Assembly (NCBI GenBank): GCA_021286885.1
Contig: JAJTBM010000042.1
Span: 1-13,760 of the forward strand
Length of the DNA: 13,760 nt
Source of the DNA: Rhodocyclales bacterium
Lineage (GTDB): Bacteria; Pseudomonadota; Gammaproteobacteria; Burkholderiales; Rhodocyclaceae
Direction: 5' to 3'
Made by a program: the position numbers and the translations under genes. The notes beneath the pieces were generated by a model, which was not told where the DNA came from, made no database searches, and saw nothing but the letters and a program-made list of their open reading frames with translations. This document shows positions 1 to 6,946 of this stretch, one piece after another (within the stretch, counting starts at the first letter, position 1; each line of letters opens with the position of its first letter).

Positions 1-1
1 G

Positions 2-1321
2 CTCGACCCGGCCAGCACGCCCACCTTCCAGGCCCTGAACGTGAGCGCGGCGCTACGCACCCAAAGCATCGAAGCCAGCGCAGGCCTCAAGGGTGCCAGC
101 CTTGAAATCGGCGGCAACAGCCGCACCCAAAACCTGGAGGTGCGCGGGGAGCTCAAGGTGAATGCCCGGGTAGTCCTGGCCGAGATCGACAGCATTCTGA
201 ACAGCCTCAAATCCCAGGTGAATCGCAACGGGGACATCCTGCGCGCCAATTTCAGCATCACCGAAAAACTGGGACTGGGGCTGGATCGGCCCGCCACCGC
301 CCGGCTGCAACTGGGCGACCTGTGCGTCATCGACATGGGGCCATCCAATGCCCCCTGGCTCAACCTGGGCTGGAACTCCTACTACGATGGAGCCTGGCGC
401 CGCGTCGACAACAACCGGGCAAGCGTCAATCTGCACATGAGCGGCGAAGACGGGGCCGGGCAGGAATACCGCTTCCAACGCGGAGAACCCAACGGCAACA
501 ACCTGCGCAACATTGCCGTCCTGGGCACCAGCACCAGCTTCATTGCCGAGTCCAACTTCGGCCTGGGCACCACGGCGCCCCGGGCCCGGCTGGATGTACG
601 CGGCGCGATCCATGCGGGCGGCTCCGACATCTATTTCACCGAAACCACCCACCGCCACACCGGCTTTGGCAATACCCTGGGCTATGCGGCCATCGAAAAC
701 GACGGCGGCGACTACAACGCCCTGATGATCCTGGGGCGCCAGACCAACTCCAACCTGGGACGCGTGGTCAAAATGTGGGATAACGTGTTCATTGCCGGCA
801 ACCTGGGCACCCACGGTTATTCCCCCACCCCCCGCACGCCGGGCTGGGGCGGTGGCATCCACACCTACGACATCGAAGCCGAAGCCACCATCTGGTCTCG
901 CAACGGGATGCAAACCGGCAACCGGGATCTGGCCGAAAACTTCAATACCCAGGAAATCCTGGAAGCCGGGGACGTGGTGAGCATGGACCCGGCAAGCGAT
1001 GGAATGATCCGCTGTCGCCACGCCCGGGACCCCATGGTGTTGGGGGTGGTCTCCACCCTGCCCGGCATGCTGCTGGGGGCCGACCCGGCCCGCCGCATTC
1101 CCCTGCCCGGCGAGTATCCGGTGGCCCTGAGCGGCCGGGTACCGTGCAAAGCCAGCGCCGAGAACGGCCCCATTCGCAAGGGCGACCTGCTGACCCCGGC
1201 CTCCATCCCCGGCCACGCCATGCGCGCCGGAGACGCCCAGCCGGGTACCATCATCGGCAAGGCCCTCACCGATCTGGACGGAACAACCGGGCTGATCGAC
1301 ATTTTCGTTTTCATCCACTAA
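2..1321 (+). CDS. Fibre-like protein with 11-residue repeats and conserved C-terminal domain (5' partial)
   Basis: The frame is open to the left edge, so the true start lies upstream; 439 codons are visible and end at TAA 1319-1321. A GTG at 41 could be read as a start but falls inside a repeat. Visible residues 9-52 are four tandem 11-residue units (pattern x-Q-x-L-x-V-x-G-x-L-K), suggesting a beta-solenoid or trimeric shaft. A short helical stretch follows (about 53-75). The middle has the motif GLGTTAPRARLDVRG and then GGSDIYFTETTHRHTGFGNT, which I remember from fibre-like hypothetical proteins. The last ~130 residues, starting at DLAENF (309-314), match a C-terminal domain shared by many phage-fibre and surface proteins: GDVVSMD, then VLGVVS, then GRVPCKA, GDLLT and IGKAL. 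I see no Ser/Lys pair proving self-cleavage. Likely role: extracellular or tail-like fibre. It heads the visible five-gene run. Fold call moderate, function low. Confidence 0.75.
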   Translation, partial: LDPASTPTFQALNVSAALRTQSIEASAGLKGASLEIGGNSRTQNLEVRGELKVNARVVLAEIDSILNSLKSQVNRNGDILRANFSITEKLGLGLDRPATARLQLGDLCVIDMGPSNAPWLNLGWNSYYDGAWRRVDNNRASVNLHMSGEDGAGQEYRFQRGEPNGNNLRNIAVLGTSTSFIAESNFGLGTTAPRARLDVRGAIHAGGSDIYFTETTHRHTGFGNTLGYAAIENDGGDYNALMILGRQTNSNLGRVVKMWDNVFIAGNLGTHGYSPTPRTPGWGGGIHTYDIEAEATIWSRNGMQTGNRDLAENFNTQEILEAGDVVSMDPASDGMIRCRHARDPMVLGVVSTLPGMLLGADPARRIPLPGEYPVALSGRVPCKASAENGPIRKGDLLTPASIPGHAMRAGDAQPGTIIGKALTDLDGTTGLIDIFVFIH

Positions 1322-1342
1322 GCACCAAGCCACCGCACCCCT

Positions 1343-1522
1343 ATGAAAGACCAACTCCAAAACCGGCTGACCGACCTGCGTAACGAATACGCCGCAGGCG
1401 CCAAGGCCCTCGAAGACCTGCAACGCCGCCAGGATGAGCTGCGCAGCACCCTGCTGCGCATCAGTGGCGCGATTCAGGTGCTGGAAGAAATGCTGCACCC
1501 GGAAACCGGCAGCGAAGGCTGA
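1343..1522 (+). CDS. Small coiled-coil protein, 59 aa, function unknown
   Basis: ATG at 1343, TGA at 1520-1522. It begins 21 nt after the fibre gene and ends 14 nt before the next gene, in the same direction, so co-translation in one transcript is likely. There is no good Shine-Dalgarno before the ATG, which fits translational coupling to the upstream gene. The protein is almost all helix-forming, with leucines in heptad-like spacing (LQNRLTDL, then ALEDLQRRQDEL, then LLRISGAIQVLEEML), one central Gly near residue 19 and a short polar tail (HPETGSEG). No signal peptide or membrane segment is visible. It could be a trimeric or dimeric coiled-coil chaperone or accessory protein for the neighbouring fibre; similar small coiled-coil proteins lie beside phage fibre genes, but this is inference. 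Codon use matches the neighbours and both ends are clean, so I take it as real. Confidence 0.68.
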   Translation: MKDQLQNRLTDLRNEYAAGAKALEDLQRRQDELRSTLLRISGAIQVLEEMLHPETGSEG

Positions 1523-1536
1523 AGGAGCACAGGGCC

Positions 1537-2859
1537 ATGGGCGACGATTCGGTGAAGCTGCTGGACCCAAGCGGCAAAAATGCGGTGGGCAGCAGCTTCA
1601 ATGCGCAAAGTGGCGTGATCCTGAAGCTCACGCTGCCGCCAGGAAAGCGTCTGCTCAAGGCCCAACTCAAACTGGGCTGCGCTGACGACACCAAACTGGC
1701 GGTGGAGTATCCCGCCCTGCAAACCGATACCGGCCCCATGGGCAACCGCAGCGAGGCCCTCTGGCTGTGGGCGTCTCAAAACTGGGAAGAAGAACGGGTG
1801 CTGGTGGGCATCACCCTGGAAGCCGGCCCACCGGCCAGCCTCCCGGCCTTGAACCCACCACGCCGTAGCGGAGGGCGCATCAAGCTCTACAGCCGGGGCG
1901 TCTGGCTCCCCCTGCCGGCCATGGATACGCTCCCCACCGGCACCGAACAAAGCTTCCCACCCGTCACCGCGAGCCGGCTCCAGCTGGAAAGCCTGATTGA
2001 AGGCGAGATCAACGACAAGCGCACCGGCGTGCTGGTACCCGCCCCCCTGAATGGCAAGCGGATCGGGCTGAGCTTCACCCGTCAGCCCTGTCACCCCAGC
2101 GTGGCGATTGGCGAGGATGCCCCCTTCTTCAACCCGGGGGGCCCACTCTCCAAACAAGGCATGCCCGTGAACGGCCTGGAGCGGGCCATCAACCGTTATC
2201 GGGCCGACCACCCGGACGCCAGCAGCATCCCCCTGCGCATCCAGACCGCCAATGCCCAGGCCCTGCGCATTCTGGACTTCAGCGCCGAACTCGAACCTCC
2301 ACCCGCACCGCCCCCCGGCCCCGGGGTGCCGCCCCCTTTCAACCCGGCCATCCGCCGTACCGGCGAACGGCTCTGGATTACCCCCTCCACCGACACCCCC
2401 GGGCTGCAGCGGGCCCGTGTGTGCGATGCCCAGCACCAGGCAGCCCTGCGATTGGGCACCCAGCCGGCGGGTCGGCTTTCCAGCGTCAGCCTGTTGCTAC
2501 GTCTGGAAGACAGCCCCAGTGGCAGCGCACGCCTGGCCCTCCACCCCGATGACGGGGGCAAACCTGGCGCAGCCCCGGTGTACGCCTGGGATCTGCCCTT
2601 GGCCCCTCAAACGGGCGCGTCGGGCCCCGAAGCCTCCGCCCGGTGGTATACCGCCTGCCTGCCGGAAGCCTGGGCGGGGGACTGCAGCGGACACTGGCTG
2701 GTATGCCAGAGCGGAAGCCCTGGCCTGTTCTGGTACAGTGTGGGGCAACGCCCCGCCGCTGTGGCTGGTGCAGCTTTCCGCCGGAATCAGGGAGCCTGGC
2801 TCCCCTTGCCAGACGACGAATGGCTGCAAGTCCAGGTGGGAATTCTGGACCCTGTCTGA
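1537..2859 (+). CDS. Two-part beta-rich protein with proline linker, function unknown
   Basis: ATG at 1537 has a GGAG at 1524-1527, about 9 nt upstream. The protein is 440 aa with no signal peptide or membrane segment. The N-terminal half (about 1-250) is rich in alternating hydrophobic stretches (VKLLDP, GVILKLTL, KAQLKLG) typical of a beta-sandwich, and includes PFFNPGG near 197-202. A proline-rich linker spans about 252-269 (PPPAPPPGPGVPPP). The C-terminal half (about 275-440) resembles the jelly-roll type domain of many surface and phage proteins: RLSSVSLLLRLEDSPSG, then a D-G-G-K-P-G turn (339-344), W370, and HWLVCQSG (386-393) with FWYSVG (398-403). That domain usually binds ligand or acts as a structural appendage module; I infer the same here. 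It sits between the coiled-coil gene and the next unknown gene, so it is probably part of the same appendage or secreted assembly. No enzymatic motif seen. Confidence 0.75.
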   Translation: MGDDSVKLLDPSGKNAVGSSFNAQSGVILKLTLPPGKRLLKAQLKLGCADDTKLAVEYPALQTDTGPMGNRSEALWLWASQNWEEERVLVGITLEAGPPASLPALNPPRRSGGRIKLYSRGVWLPLPAMDTLPTGTEQSFPPVTASRLQLESLIEGEINDKRTGVLVPAPLNGKRIGLSFTRQPCHPSVAIGEDAPFFNPGGPLSKQGMPVNGLERAINRYRADHPDASSIPLRIQTANAQALRILDFSAELEPPPAPPPGPGVPPPFNPAIRRTGERLWITPSTDTPGLQRARVCDAQHQAALRLGTQPAGRLSSVSLLLRLEDSPSGSARLALHPDDGGKPGAAPVYAWDLPLAPQTGASGPEASARWYTACLPEAWAGDCSGHWLVCQSGSPGLFWYSVGQRPAAVAGAAFRRNQGAWLPLPDDEWLQVQVGILDPV

Positions 2860-2871
2860 GGCCACATACCC

Positions 2872-3630
2872 ATGCTTGCCCCCCGGGAAACCCTGCTGCG
2901 GCCCGCCTTGCAGGCGGCCCTGGGCCCGTCCCAGGATGTCCGTAGCGGCCCTGGCAGTGCCCCAAGCCCCGCGAGCACCCGGGTTGCCCTGCACGCCGCT
3001 CGGCTAACCCCGGCACCGCTCCCCGACGGCGAAAGCCCGGCCCGGGATCCCGCCTATTTAAGCTGGAGCGGCACCCTGAGCCCGGTGGCCGGCCACCCCC
3101 TCGACTACACCCTGCCCGACCAGGCCACCGGCCACTTCCAAGAGGTTCAGAACCCACCCGGGCACATCCTCGGCCATGGGGATGCGTTTTTGGTGGAAGG
3201 GCGCACCCTGCATTTCTTCCAGCCGCCCCAAGGCCCTGTCCAGGCCCGTACTCGGGATCAACGCTGCGCCGGCTATACCGAACGCCGCCCGGCCCATGTG
3301 CTGCTGGCGCTGCGCAGCTGGGCGCCCGATGCTGCCACCGCCGATAGCCTGCTGGCCCGCAGCCTGGCGGCCATGCTCGGGTTGCTGGAGCGCATCAATG
3401 TGCTGGATTTCACCGGCGCCCCCCCCACGCTGGGCATGCGCCTGAGCAAACCCCGCCCCCAACTGCTGGGGCTGGAGCGCGGCATGGACGGAAGCAGCGC
3501 CTATAGCGTGGCGCACTATCGCATCGATGGCGAACTGGAGCTCGCCCTCAGCCTGGGACAGGCCGAACCCGAAGGCCGCATTCAGGCGGTGGATATTCAG
3601 CTGCAGCGCACCGGAGTCCATCAGGCATGA
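2872..3630 (+). CDS. Hypothetical protein, 252 aa, possibly tail/baseplate-associated
   Basis: ATG at 2872 follows the previous stop by 12 nt, with GAGG at 2857-2860 as a weak ribosome site overlapping that stop codon. There is no signal peptide or membrane segment. The N-terminal 60 residues are Pro/Ala-rich and probably disordered. The middle (60-125) is beta-like with several Gly and Pro turns. Residues 141-178 form a helical stretch (HVLLALRSWAPDAATADSLL onward), followed by a beta segment YSVAHYRIDGELELALSLG (211-229). This helix-then-strand layout loosely recalls Pvc16/DUF4255 proteins and phage tail terminators, which cap tail tubes, but I see no diagnostic motif, so that is a weak inference. 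One cysteine only (132). The stop overlaps the start of the next gene (ATGA), indicating coupled translation. Confidence 0.68.
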   Translation: MLAPRETLLRPALQAALGPSQDVRSGPGSAPSPASTRVALHAARLTPAPLPDGESPARDPAYLSWSGTLSPVAGHPLDYTLPDQATGHFQEVQNPPGHILGHGDAFLVEGRTLHFFQPPQGPVQARTRDQRCAGYTERRPAHVLLALRSWAPDAATADSLLARSLAAMLGLLERINVLDFTGAPPTLGMRLSKPRPQLLGLERGMDGSSAYSVAHYRIDGELELALSLGQAEPEGRIQAVDIQLQRTGVHQA

Positions 3631-4205
3631 GTTTCCGGTTCGCGATGCACCGCCAGCTGGGTGTGCTGGCGGTAGCCCTGTTGGGTCATGCCCTCCCTGT
3701 ACTGGCAGACGTGGGCGTCGATATCCGAGGCCAGTGGCGTGCCGCCCTCAATTGGCCCGCAAGTTGCGAAGAAGATTGGGCTGCGGCCCCCACGGGCAAC
3801 GGCAATGGGGTCACCCCCTACGGACTGCCAGACAAACGCCGGCTGATCAGCGTGAGCTGTGGGGGCAACGCCCCGAGCTATCAGCTGTATTACCTGGAAT
3901 CAGCCGAAGGCGTGGCAAACGGCCCCCTGCGCTTCCCGGTCTATGAAGATCCGCCCAGCAACGCCCGGGCCCGGCTGGTGCGCCAATGGAGCACCGAGCT
4001 GCGCGGGCAAACCCGTTACAACGAAAAGTCCGGCGAACTGCAGGTGCTGCAGCTCAAACACAGCGGGAGTAACTGCGGCACCTGGGCCAGCTACGGTTTT
4101 GATCTCAATGGGCCGATCCTGCTTGAGCTGCGAGCCAAGCTGGAATGCGACACCCAGGGCGCCCCCTCGCCCCAGCGCTGGCAACGCCAGCTGGTGCCCC
4201 ACTAA
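3627..4205 (+). CDS. Exported protein with four cysteines, DUF1176-like C-terminus
   Basis: ATG at 3627 overlaps the previous stop (ATGA), with GGAG at 3613-3616. The 192-aa product starts with a signal peptide: basic n-region (SFRFAMHRQ), hydrophobic core (LGVLAVALLGHALPVLA) and likely signal peptidase I cleavage after residue 27, before DVGVDIRG. An in-frame Met at residue 7 would also give a functional signal. The mature part has Cys 47, 78, 150 and 174, an even number that suits two disulfides in the periplasm. The segment RRLISVSCGG and the end CGTWASYGFDLNG with LLELRAKLECD resemble the C-terminal part of DUF1176-type periplasmic proteins, whose function is unknown. It is the only visible member of this run with its own export signal. 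It is the last gene of the run and converges on wecB 51 bp further on. Function unassigned. Confidence 0.75.
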   Translation: MSFRFAMHRQLGVLAVALLGHALPVLADVGVDIRGQWRAALNWPASCEEDWAAAPTGNGNGVTPYGLPDKRRLISVSCGGNAPSYQLYYLESAEGVANGPLRFPVYEDPPSNARARLVRQWSTELRGQTRYNEKSGELQVLQLKHSGSNCGTWASYGFDLNGPILLELRAKLECDTQGAPSPQRWQRQLVPH

Positions 4206-4207
4206 AC

Positions 4208-4248
4208 CCACGCCCCCGCTCGGAGAGTGCCCCAGGCCTGGGGCGTGG
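4208..4248. terminator. Inverted repeat between convergent genes, possible two-way terminator
   Basis: In the 51-bp gap between the exported-protein gene and wecB, CCACGCCCC (4208-4216) and GGGGCGTGG (4240-4248) form a perfect 9-bp stem. A 16-bp palindrome GCCCCAGGCCTGGGGC (4229-4244) overlaps its right arm, so the two hairpins exclude each other. There is no T-tract on either side, so this is not a classic intrinsic terminator; position between converging genes supports the role. Confidence 0.45.
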
Positions 4249-4256
4249 TCTCGGCT

Positions 4257-5363
4257 TTAAGCCAGCAGCCGATCCAATTCGGCCACGGTGCGCTCGGCGG
4301 CGCGGCCATCCCACAGGGCCGGGCGCCGCCCCTGCTTGCCCTGGCCTGCCAGCACCTTGCCGGCCTCTTCCAGGATGCGGGCCGGGCTGGTGCCCACCAA
4401 CACGTTGCTGCCTTCATCAATGGTCACCGGGCGCTCGGTGTTCTCCCGCAGGGTGAGGCAGGGCACGCCCAGGGCGGTGGTTTCTTCCTGCAGACCGCCG
4501 CTGTCGGTCATGATCAGGGCCGCATCCTTCCACAGGTTGAGGAACTCCATGTAGGACAAAGGGCGCGTCAGGATCACGTTGGGGCCCAGATCCAGCCCGA
4601 AACGTTCCAGGTTGCCCCGGGTGCGCGGATGCACCGGAAAAATCAGCGGCAGCTGGCTGGCGATTTCCTTGAGGGCACCGGCAATCCCGGCCAGGGCGGC
4701 GGGGTCATCCACATTGGACGGGCGATGCAGGGTCACCACCCCGTAGCGGGGATGGGCGGCCTTGAGGGCCTGGCTCTCCATCGTGCTCCGGTCGGAGGCC
4801 TCCAGCTGGTCGCGCTGGTACAGCAGGTTATCCACCATCACATGCCCCACATGGAACACGGCGCTGGCCGGCTTGCCCTCCCGGAGCAGGTTTTCGACAC
4901 CTGCCGGCTCGGTGCAGAAGAACCAGTCGGAAATGCTGTCGGTCACCAGCCGGTTGATCTCTTCGGGCATGGCCATGTCGCCGCTGCGCAAACCGGCCTC
5001 CACGTGGGCCACCGGAATGTGCAGCTTCTTGGCCACGATGGAGCAGGCCAGGGTGGAGTTCACATCCCCCACCACCAGCACGCAATCGGGGCGGGCCTGC
5101 TGGCAGATTTCTTCAAACGCCACCATGATCTTGGCCGTCTGCTGGGCGTGGCTGCCGCCGCCGGCTTCCAGGTGGAAATCGGGCTTGGGAATCCCCAGTT
5201 CGTCGAAAAATACATCGCTCATTTCCCGGTCGTAGTGCTGGCCGGTGTGGATGATGCGGAAAGCAAAGCGCTCGGCCCGGGCCTGGAGGGCGCGGACGAT
5301 GGGCGCGATCTTCATGAAGTTGGGCCGGGCGCCGGCCACCAGGTAGATCATGGACTGGGACAT
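4257..5363 (-). CDS. wecB: UDP-N-acetylglucosamine 2-epimerase (non-hydrolysing)
   Basis: Interconverts UDP-GlcNAc and UDP-ManNAc in the cytoplasm, feeding ManNAc or ManNAcA into surface polysaccharides. The 368-aa length is normal for the family. Two GT-B type domains are visible. Family motifs in order: GARPNFMK (11-18), VVGDVNST with D100, HVEAGLRS with E122 (120-127), MPEEINR (132-138), HRPSNVD with H213 at the position of the known catalytic histidine, FPVHPRTR (242-249), DSGGLQEET (287-295) and RENTERP (306-312). All expected conserved residues appear present. The first ATG is chosen because GCGGAG lies 5 nt upstream (5369-5374); Met5 is the alternative. It is downstream of rmlBDAC in the same direction but separated by a 140-bp structured spacer, so it may have its own promoter or be expressed at a lower level. 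An equally used symbol is mnaA. Orthologues with a second dehydrogenase gene (wecC) are common; none is seen here. Confidence 0.95.
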   Translation of the reverse strand: MSQSMIYLVAGARPNFMKIAPIVRALQARAERFAFRIIHTGQHYDREMSDVFFDELGIPKPDFHLEAGGGSHAQQTAKIMVAFEEICQQARPDCVLVVGDVNSTLACSIVAKKLHIPVAHVEAGLRSGDMAMPEEINRLVTDSISDWFFCTEPAGVENLLREGKPASAVFHVGHVMVDNLLYQRDQLEASDRSTMESQALKAAHPRYGVVTLHRPSNVDDPAALAGIAGALKEIASQLPLIFPVHPRTRGNLERFGLDLGPNVILTRPLSYMEFLNLWKDAALIMTDSGGLQEETTALGVPCLTLRENTERPVTIDEGSNVLVGTSPARILEEAGKVLAGQGKQGRRPALWDGRAAERTVAELDRLLA

Positions 5364-5368
5364 GGGGA

Positions 5369-5374
5369 CTCCGC
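5369..5374 (-). promoter_or_regulatory. Shine-Dalgarno of wecB
   Basis: GCGGAG on the minus strand, 5 nt before the ATG at 5363. It favours this start over the second in-frame ATG at codon 5. Confidence 0.6.
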
Positions 5375-5392
5375 GCAGGTATTCACGGGATG

Positions 5393-5423
5393 AAAAAGGG
5401 TGCCAGCACGCCGGGGCGCTGGC
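5393..5423 (-). terminator. Terminator-like hairpin downstream of rmlC
   Basis: Read on the minus strand, GCCAGC (5423-5418) pairs with GCTGGC (5407-5402) around a 10-nt GC-rich loop. ACCC and then five T (5397-5393) follow. The 4-nt interval between stem and T-run and the short stem make it a weak intrinsic terminator or an attenuator. It lies 81 nt past the rmlC stop and 30 nt before the wecB start, so it could lower or stop read-through from the rml genes into wecB. Confidence 0.45.
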
Positions 5424-5437
5424 CCATCAAACGGCAA

Positions 5438-5467
5438 ACGGGGTGAAGCACGTGGGCTCCACCCCGT
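5438..5467. other. 8-bp stem-loop in the rmlC-wecB spacer
   Basis: ACGGGGTG (5438-5445) and CACCCCGT (5460-5467) are perfect inverted repeats around a 14-nt loop. On the minus strand the second arm is followed by GTTTGCCGTTTG, a T-containing stretch without a continuous T-run. It could protect the rml transcript 3' end or be a protein-binding site. Confidence 0.4.
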
Positions 5468-5471
5468 CGTA

Positions 5472-5490
5472 ATCCCTAAACATAAGGGAT
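5472..5490. other. 6-bp stem-loop just after rmlC
   Basis: ATCCCT (5472-5477) and AGGGAT (5485-5490) flank a 7-nt A/T-rich loop. It begins 13 nt beyond the rmlC stop. It is the first of three hairpins in the spacer; alone it would be weak evidence. Confidence 0.3.
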
Positions 5491-5503
5491 GCAGCCAGAA
5501 AAC

Positions 5504-6049
5504 TCAGGCGAAAGTGTCACACTCGGCCAGGGGTTTGCCGTCCTTGTCCTTGGCGGAGAGCAGGGGCTCGCCATCCAGAGGCCATTCGACGCCCACCGTC
5601 GGGTCGTTCCAGAGCAGGCTGCGCTCGAACTGGGGGGCGTAGTAGTCGGTGGTCTTGTAGAGGAAATCCGCCGTTTCGCTCAACACCACAAAGCCGTGCG
5701 CAAAGCCGGCGGGCACCCAGAACTGGCGATTATTCTCTTCGCTCAGCTCCACCCCGACCCACTGGCCGAAGGTGGGGGAGGACTTGCGCATATCCACCGC
5801 CACGTCGTACACCGCACCGCGTGCCACCCGCACCAGCTTCCCCTGGGGTTGCTGGATCTGGTAGTGCAGGCCGCGCAGCACGCCCTTGCCGGAGCGGGAG
5901 TGGTTGTCCTGCACGAACTGCACATCGAGGCCGGTCACATCGCGGAAGGTGCCCGCGTTGAAGCTCTCCATGAAGAAGCCCCGAGCATCGCCGAACACCT
6001 TGGGCTCCAGGATCAGCAGATCCGGAATCGCAGTCTTGATCACATTCAT
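5504..6049 (-). CDS. rmlC: dTDP-4-dehydrorhamnose 3,5-epimerase
   Basis: Third enzyme of dTDP-L-rhamnose synthesis: epimerises dTDP-4-keto-6-deoxyglucose at C3 and C5. The product is 181 aa, the usual length of this cupin-fold family. Motifs: DARGFFMESFN (21-31), the RGLHYQ loop with the conserved histidine at residue 62, GKLVRVARG (70-78), VPAGFAHGF (112-120), and FLYKTTDYYAP (129-139) carrying the conserved tyrosines. The open frame extends further upstream, but that part overlaps rmlA and the family starts at [16 protein letters not shown], so ATG at 6049 is chosen. The start shares one base with the rmlA stop (TGATG), and AAGGTG lies about 5 nt before it inside rmlA, so translation is coupled. 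It is the last gene of the compact rmlBDAC block and is followed by hairpins. Also called rfbC. Confidence 0.96.
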   Translation of the reverse strand: MNVIKTAIPDLLILEPKVFGDARGFFMESFNAGTFRDVTGLDVQFVQDNHSRSGKGVLRGLHYQIQQPQGKLVRVARGAVYDVAVDMRKSSPTFGQWVGVELSEENNRQFWVPAGFAHGFVVLSETADFLYKTTDYYAPQFERSLLWNDPTVGVEWPLDGEPLLSAKDKDGKPLAECDTFA

Positions 6050-6930
6050 CAGAACACCTTGTCTTGCAGGATCTGGCGCAGGTACTGGCCATAACCGTTT
6101 TTGGAGAGGGGCGCGGCCAGGCGCTCCAGCTGGGCTGCATCGATCCAGCCCGCACGCCAGGCGATTTCTTCGGGACATGCCACCTTGAGGCCCTGACGCT
6201 TCTCGATGGTCTGGATGAACAGGCCGGCTTCGAGCAGGCTCTCGTGGGTGCCGGTATCGAGCCAGGCGTGGCCACGGCCCATCACCTGCACATCCAGAGC
6301 ACCCCACTCCAGGTACTGGCGGTTCACATCGGTGATTTCCAGCTCGCCCCGGGGGCTGGGCTTGATGGCCTTGGCCACATCCACCACCCGGTTATCGTAG
6401 AAGTAGAGGCCGGTCACGGCATAACGGCTCTTGGGCTGGGCGGGCTTCTCTTCCAGGCTGACAGCCCGGCCCGCTTCATCGAACTCGACCACGCCATAGC
6501 GCTCGGGGTCATGCACCGGATAGGCAAACACGGTGGCCCCGTCGGTACGGGCGCTGGCGGCACGCAGGCCGGCAGCAAAGTCGTGGCCATAGAACAGGTT
6601 GTCGCCAAGCACCAGGGCACTCGGGCTGTTGCCGACGAAGTCCTCACCGATGATGAAGGCCTGGGCCAGGCCATCCGGGCTGGGCTGCACGGCGTATTGC
6701 AAATTCATGCCCCATTGGGAACCGTCGCCCAGCAGCTGCTGGAAGCGGGGAGTGTCTTGCGGGGTGGAGATGATCAGCACGTCACGAATCCCCGCCAGCA
6801 TCAGGGTGCTGAGGGGGTAGTAGATCATGGGCTTGTCGTAGACCGGGATCAGCTGCTTGGACACGGCCAGAGTGGCCGGATGCAGGCGGGTGCCGGAGCC
6901 CCCGGCCAGGATGATGCCTTTGCGTTGCAT
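6049..6930 (-). CDS. rmlA: Glucose-1-phosphate thymidylyltransferase
   Basis: First and flux-controlling step of dTDP-L-rhamnose synthesis: dTTP plus glucose-1-phosphate to dTDP-glucose and pyrophosphate. The 293-aa length is typical. The nucleotide-binding signature GGSGTRLHP (10-18) with K25 and the [13 protein letters not shown] segment (28-40) are intact. The metal-binding aspartates are D110 in LGDNLFYG and D225 in [14 protein letters not shown] (160-163) and GELEITDVN (195-203) also match the family. In this family dTDP-rhamnose usually inhibits the enzyme allosterically. It starts 16 nt after rmlD and overlaps the rmlC start by one base. The ribosome-binding site is poor (GCGAG about 5 nt upstream), suggesting coupling to rmlD. 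Also named rfbA; a paralogue such as rffH would have the same motifs, but the operon setting points to rmlA. Confidence 0.97.
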   Translation of the reverse strand: MQRKGIILAGGSGTRLHPATLAVSKQLIPVYDKPMIYYPLSTLMLAGIRDVLIISTPQDTPRFQQLLGDGSQWGMNLQYAVQPSPDGLAQAFIIGEDFVGNSPSALVLGDNLFYGHDFAAGLRAASARTDGATVFAYPVHDPERYGVVEFDEAGRAVSLEEKPAQPKSRYAVTGLYFYDNRVVDVAKAIKPSPRGELEITDVNRQYLEWGALDVQVMGRGHAWLDTGTHESLLEAGLFIQTIEKRQGLKVACPEEIAWRAGWIDAAQLERLAAPLSKNGYGQYLRQILQDKVF

Positions 6931-6946
6931 GGAGGTACTCGCGTTT

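Noticed and set aside
900..1321. Self-cleaving intramolecular chaperone (peptidase S74 or G2 type) at the fibre C-terminus
   Set aside because: The domain resembles that group in position and overall pattern, but I could not identify a catalytic Ser/Lys or equivalent, so cleavage is not claimed.
53..1570. 505-codon open frame on the minus strand opposite the fibre gene
   Set aside because: Composition is low-complexity Gly/Ala/Val/Gln, typical of the antisense of GC-rich codons. It overlaps well-supported + strand genes and has no recognisable motif.
2..4205. Complete prophage or contractile injection system
   Set aside because: No integrase, terminase, capsid, sheath, tube or lysis gene is visible, and base composition matches the rest of the window.
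4227..5393. 388-codon + strand open frame opposite wecB
   Set aside because: Antisense shadow of a gene with all family motifs; the product is His/Gln/Gly-rich without domain character.
6050..6307. N-terminal extension of rmlC
   Set aside because: The frame stays open upstream, but the extra residues lie inside rmlA and are unlike RmlC. The family start is at 6049.
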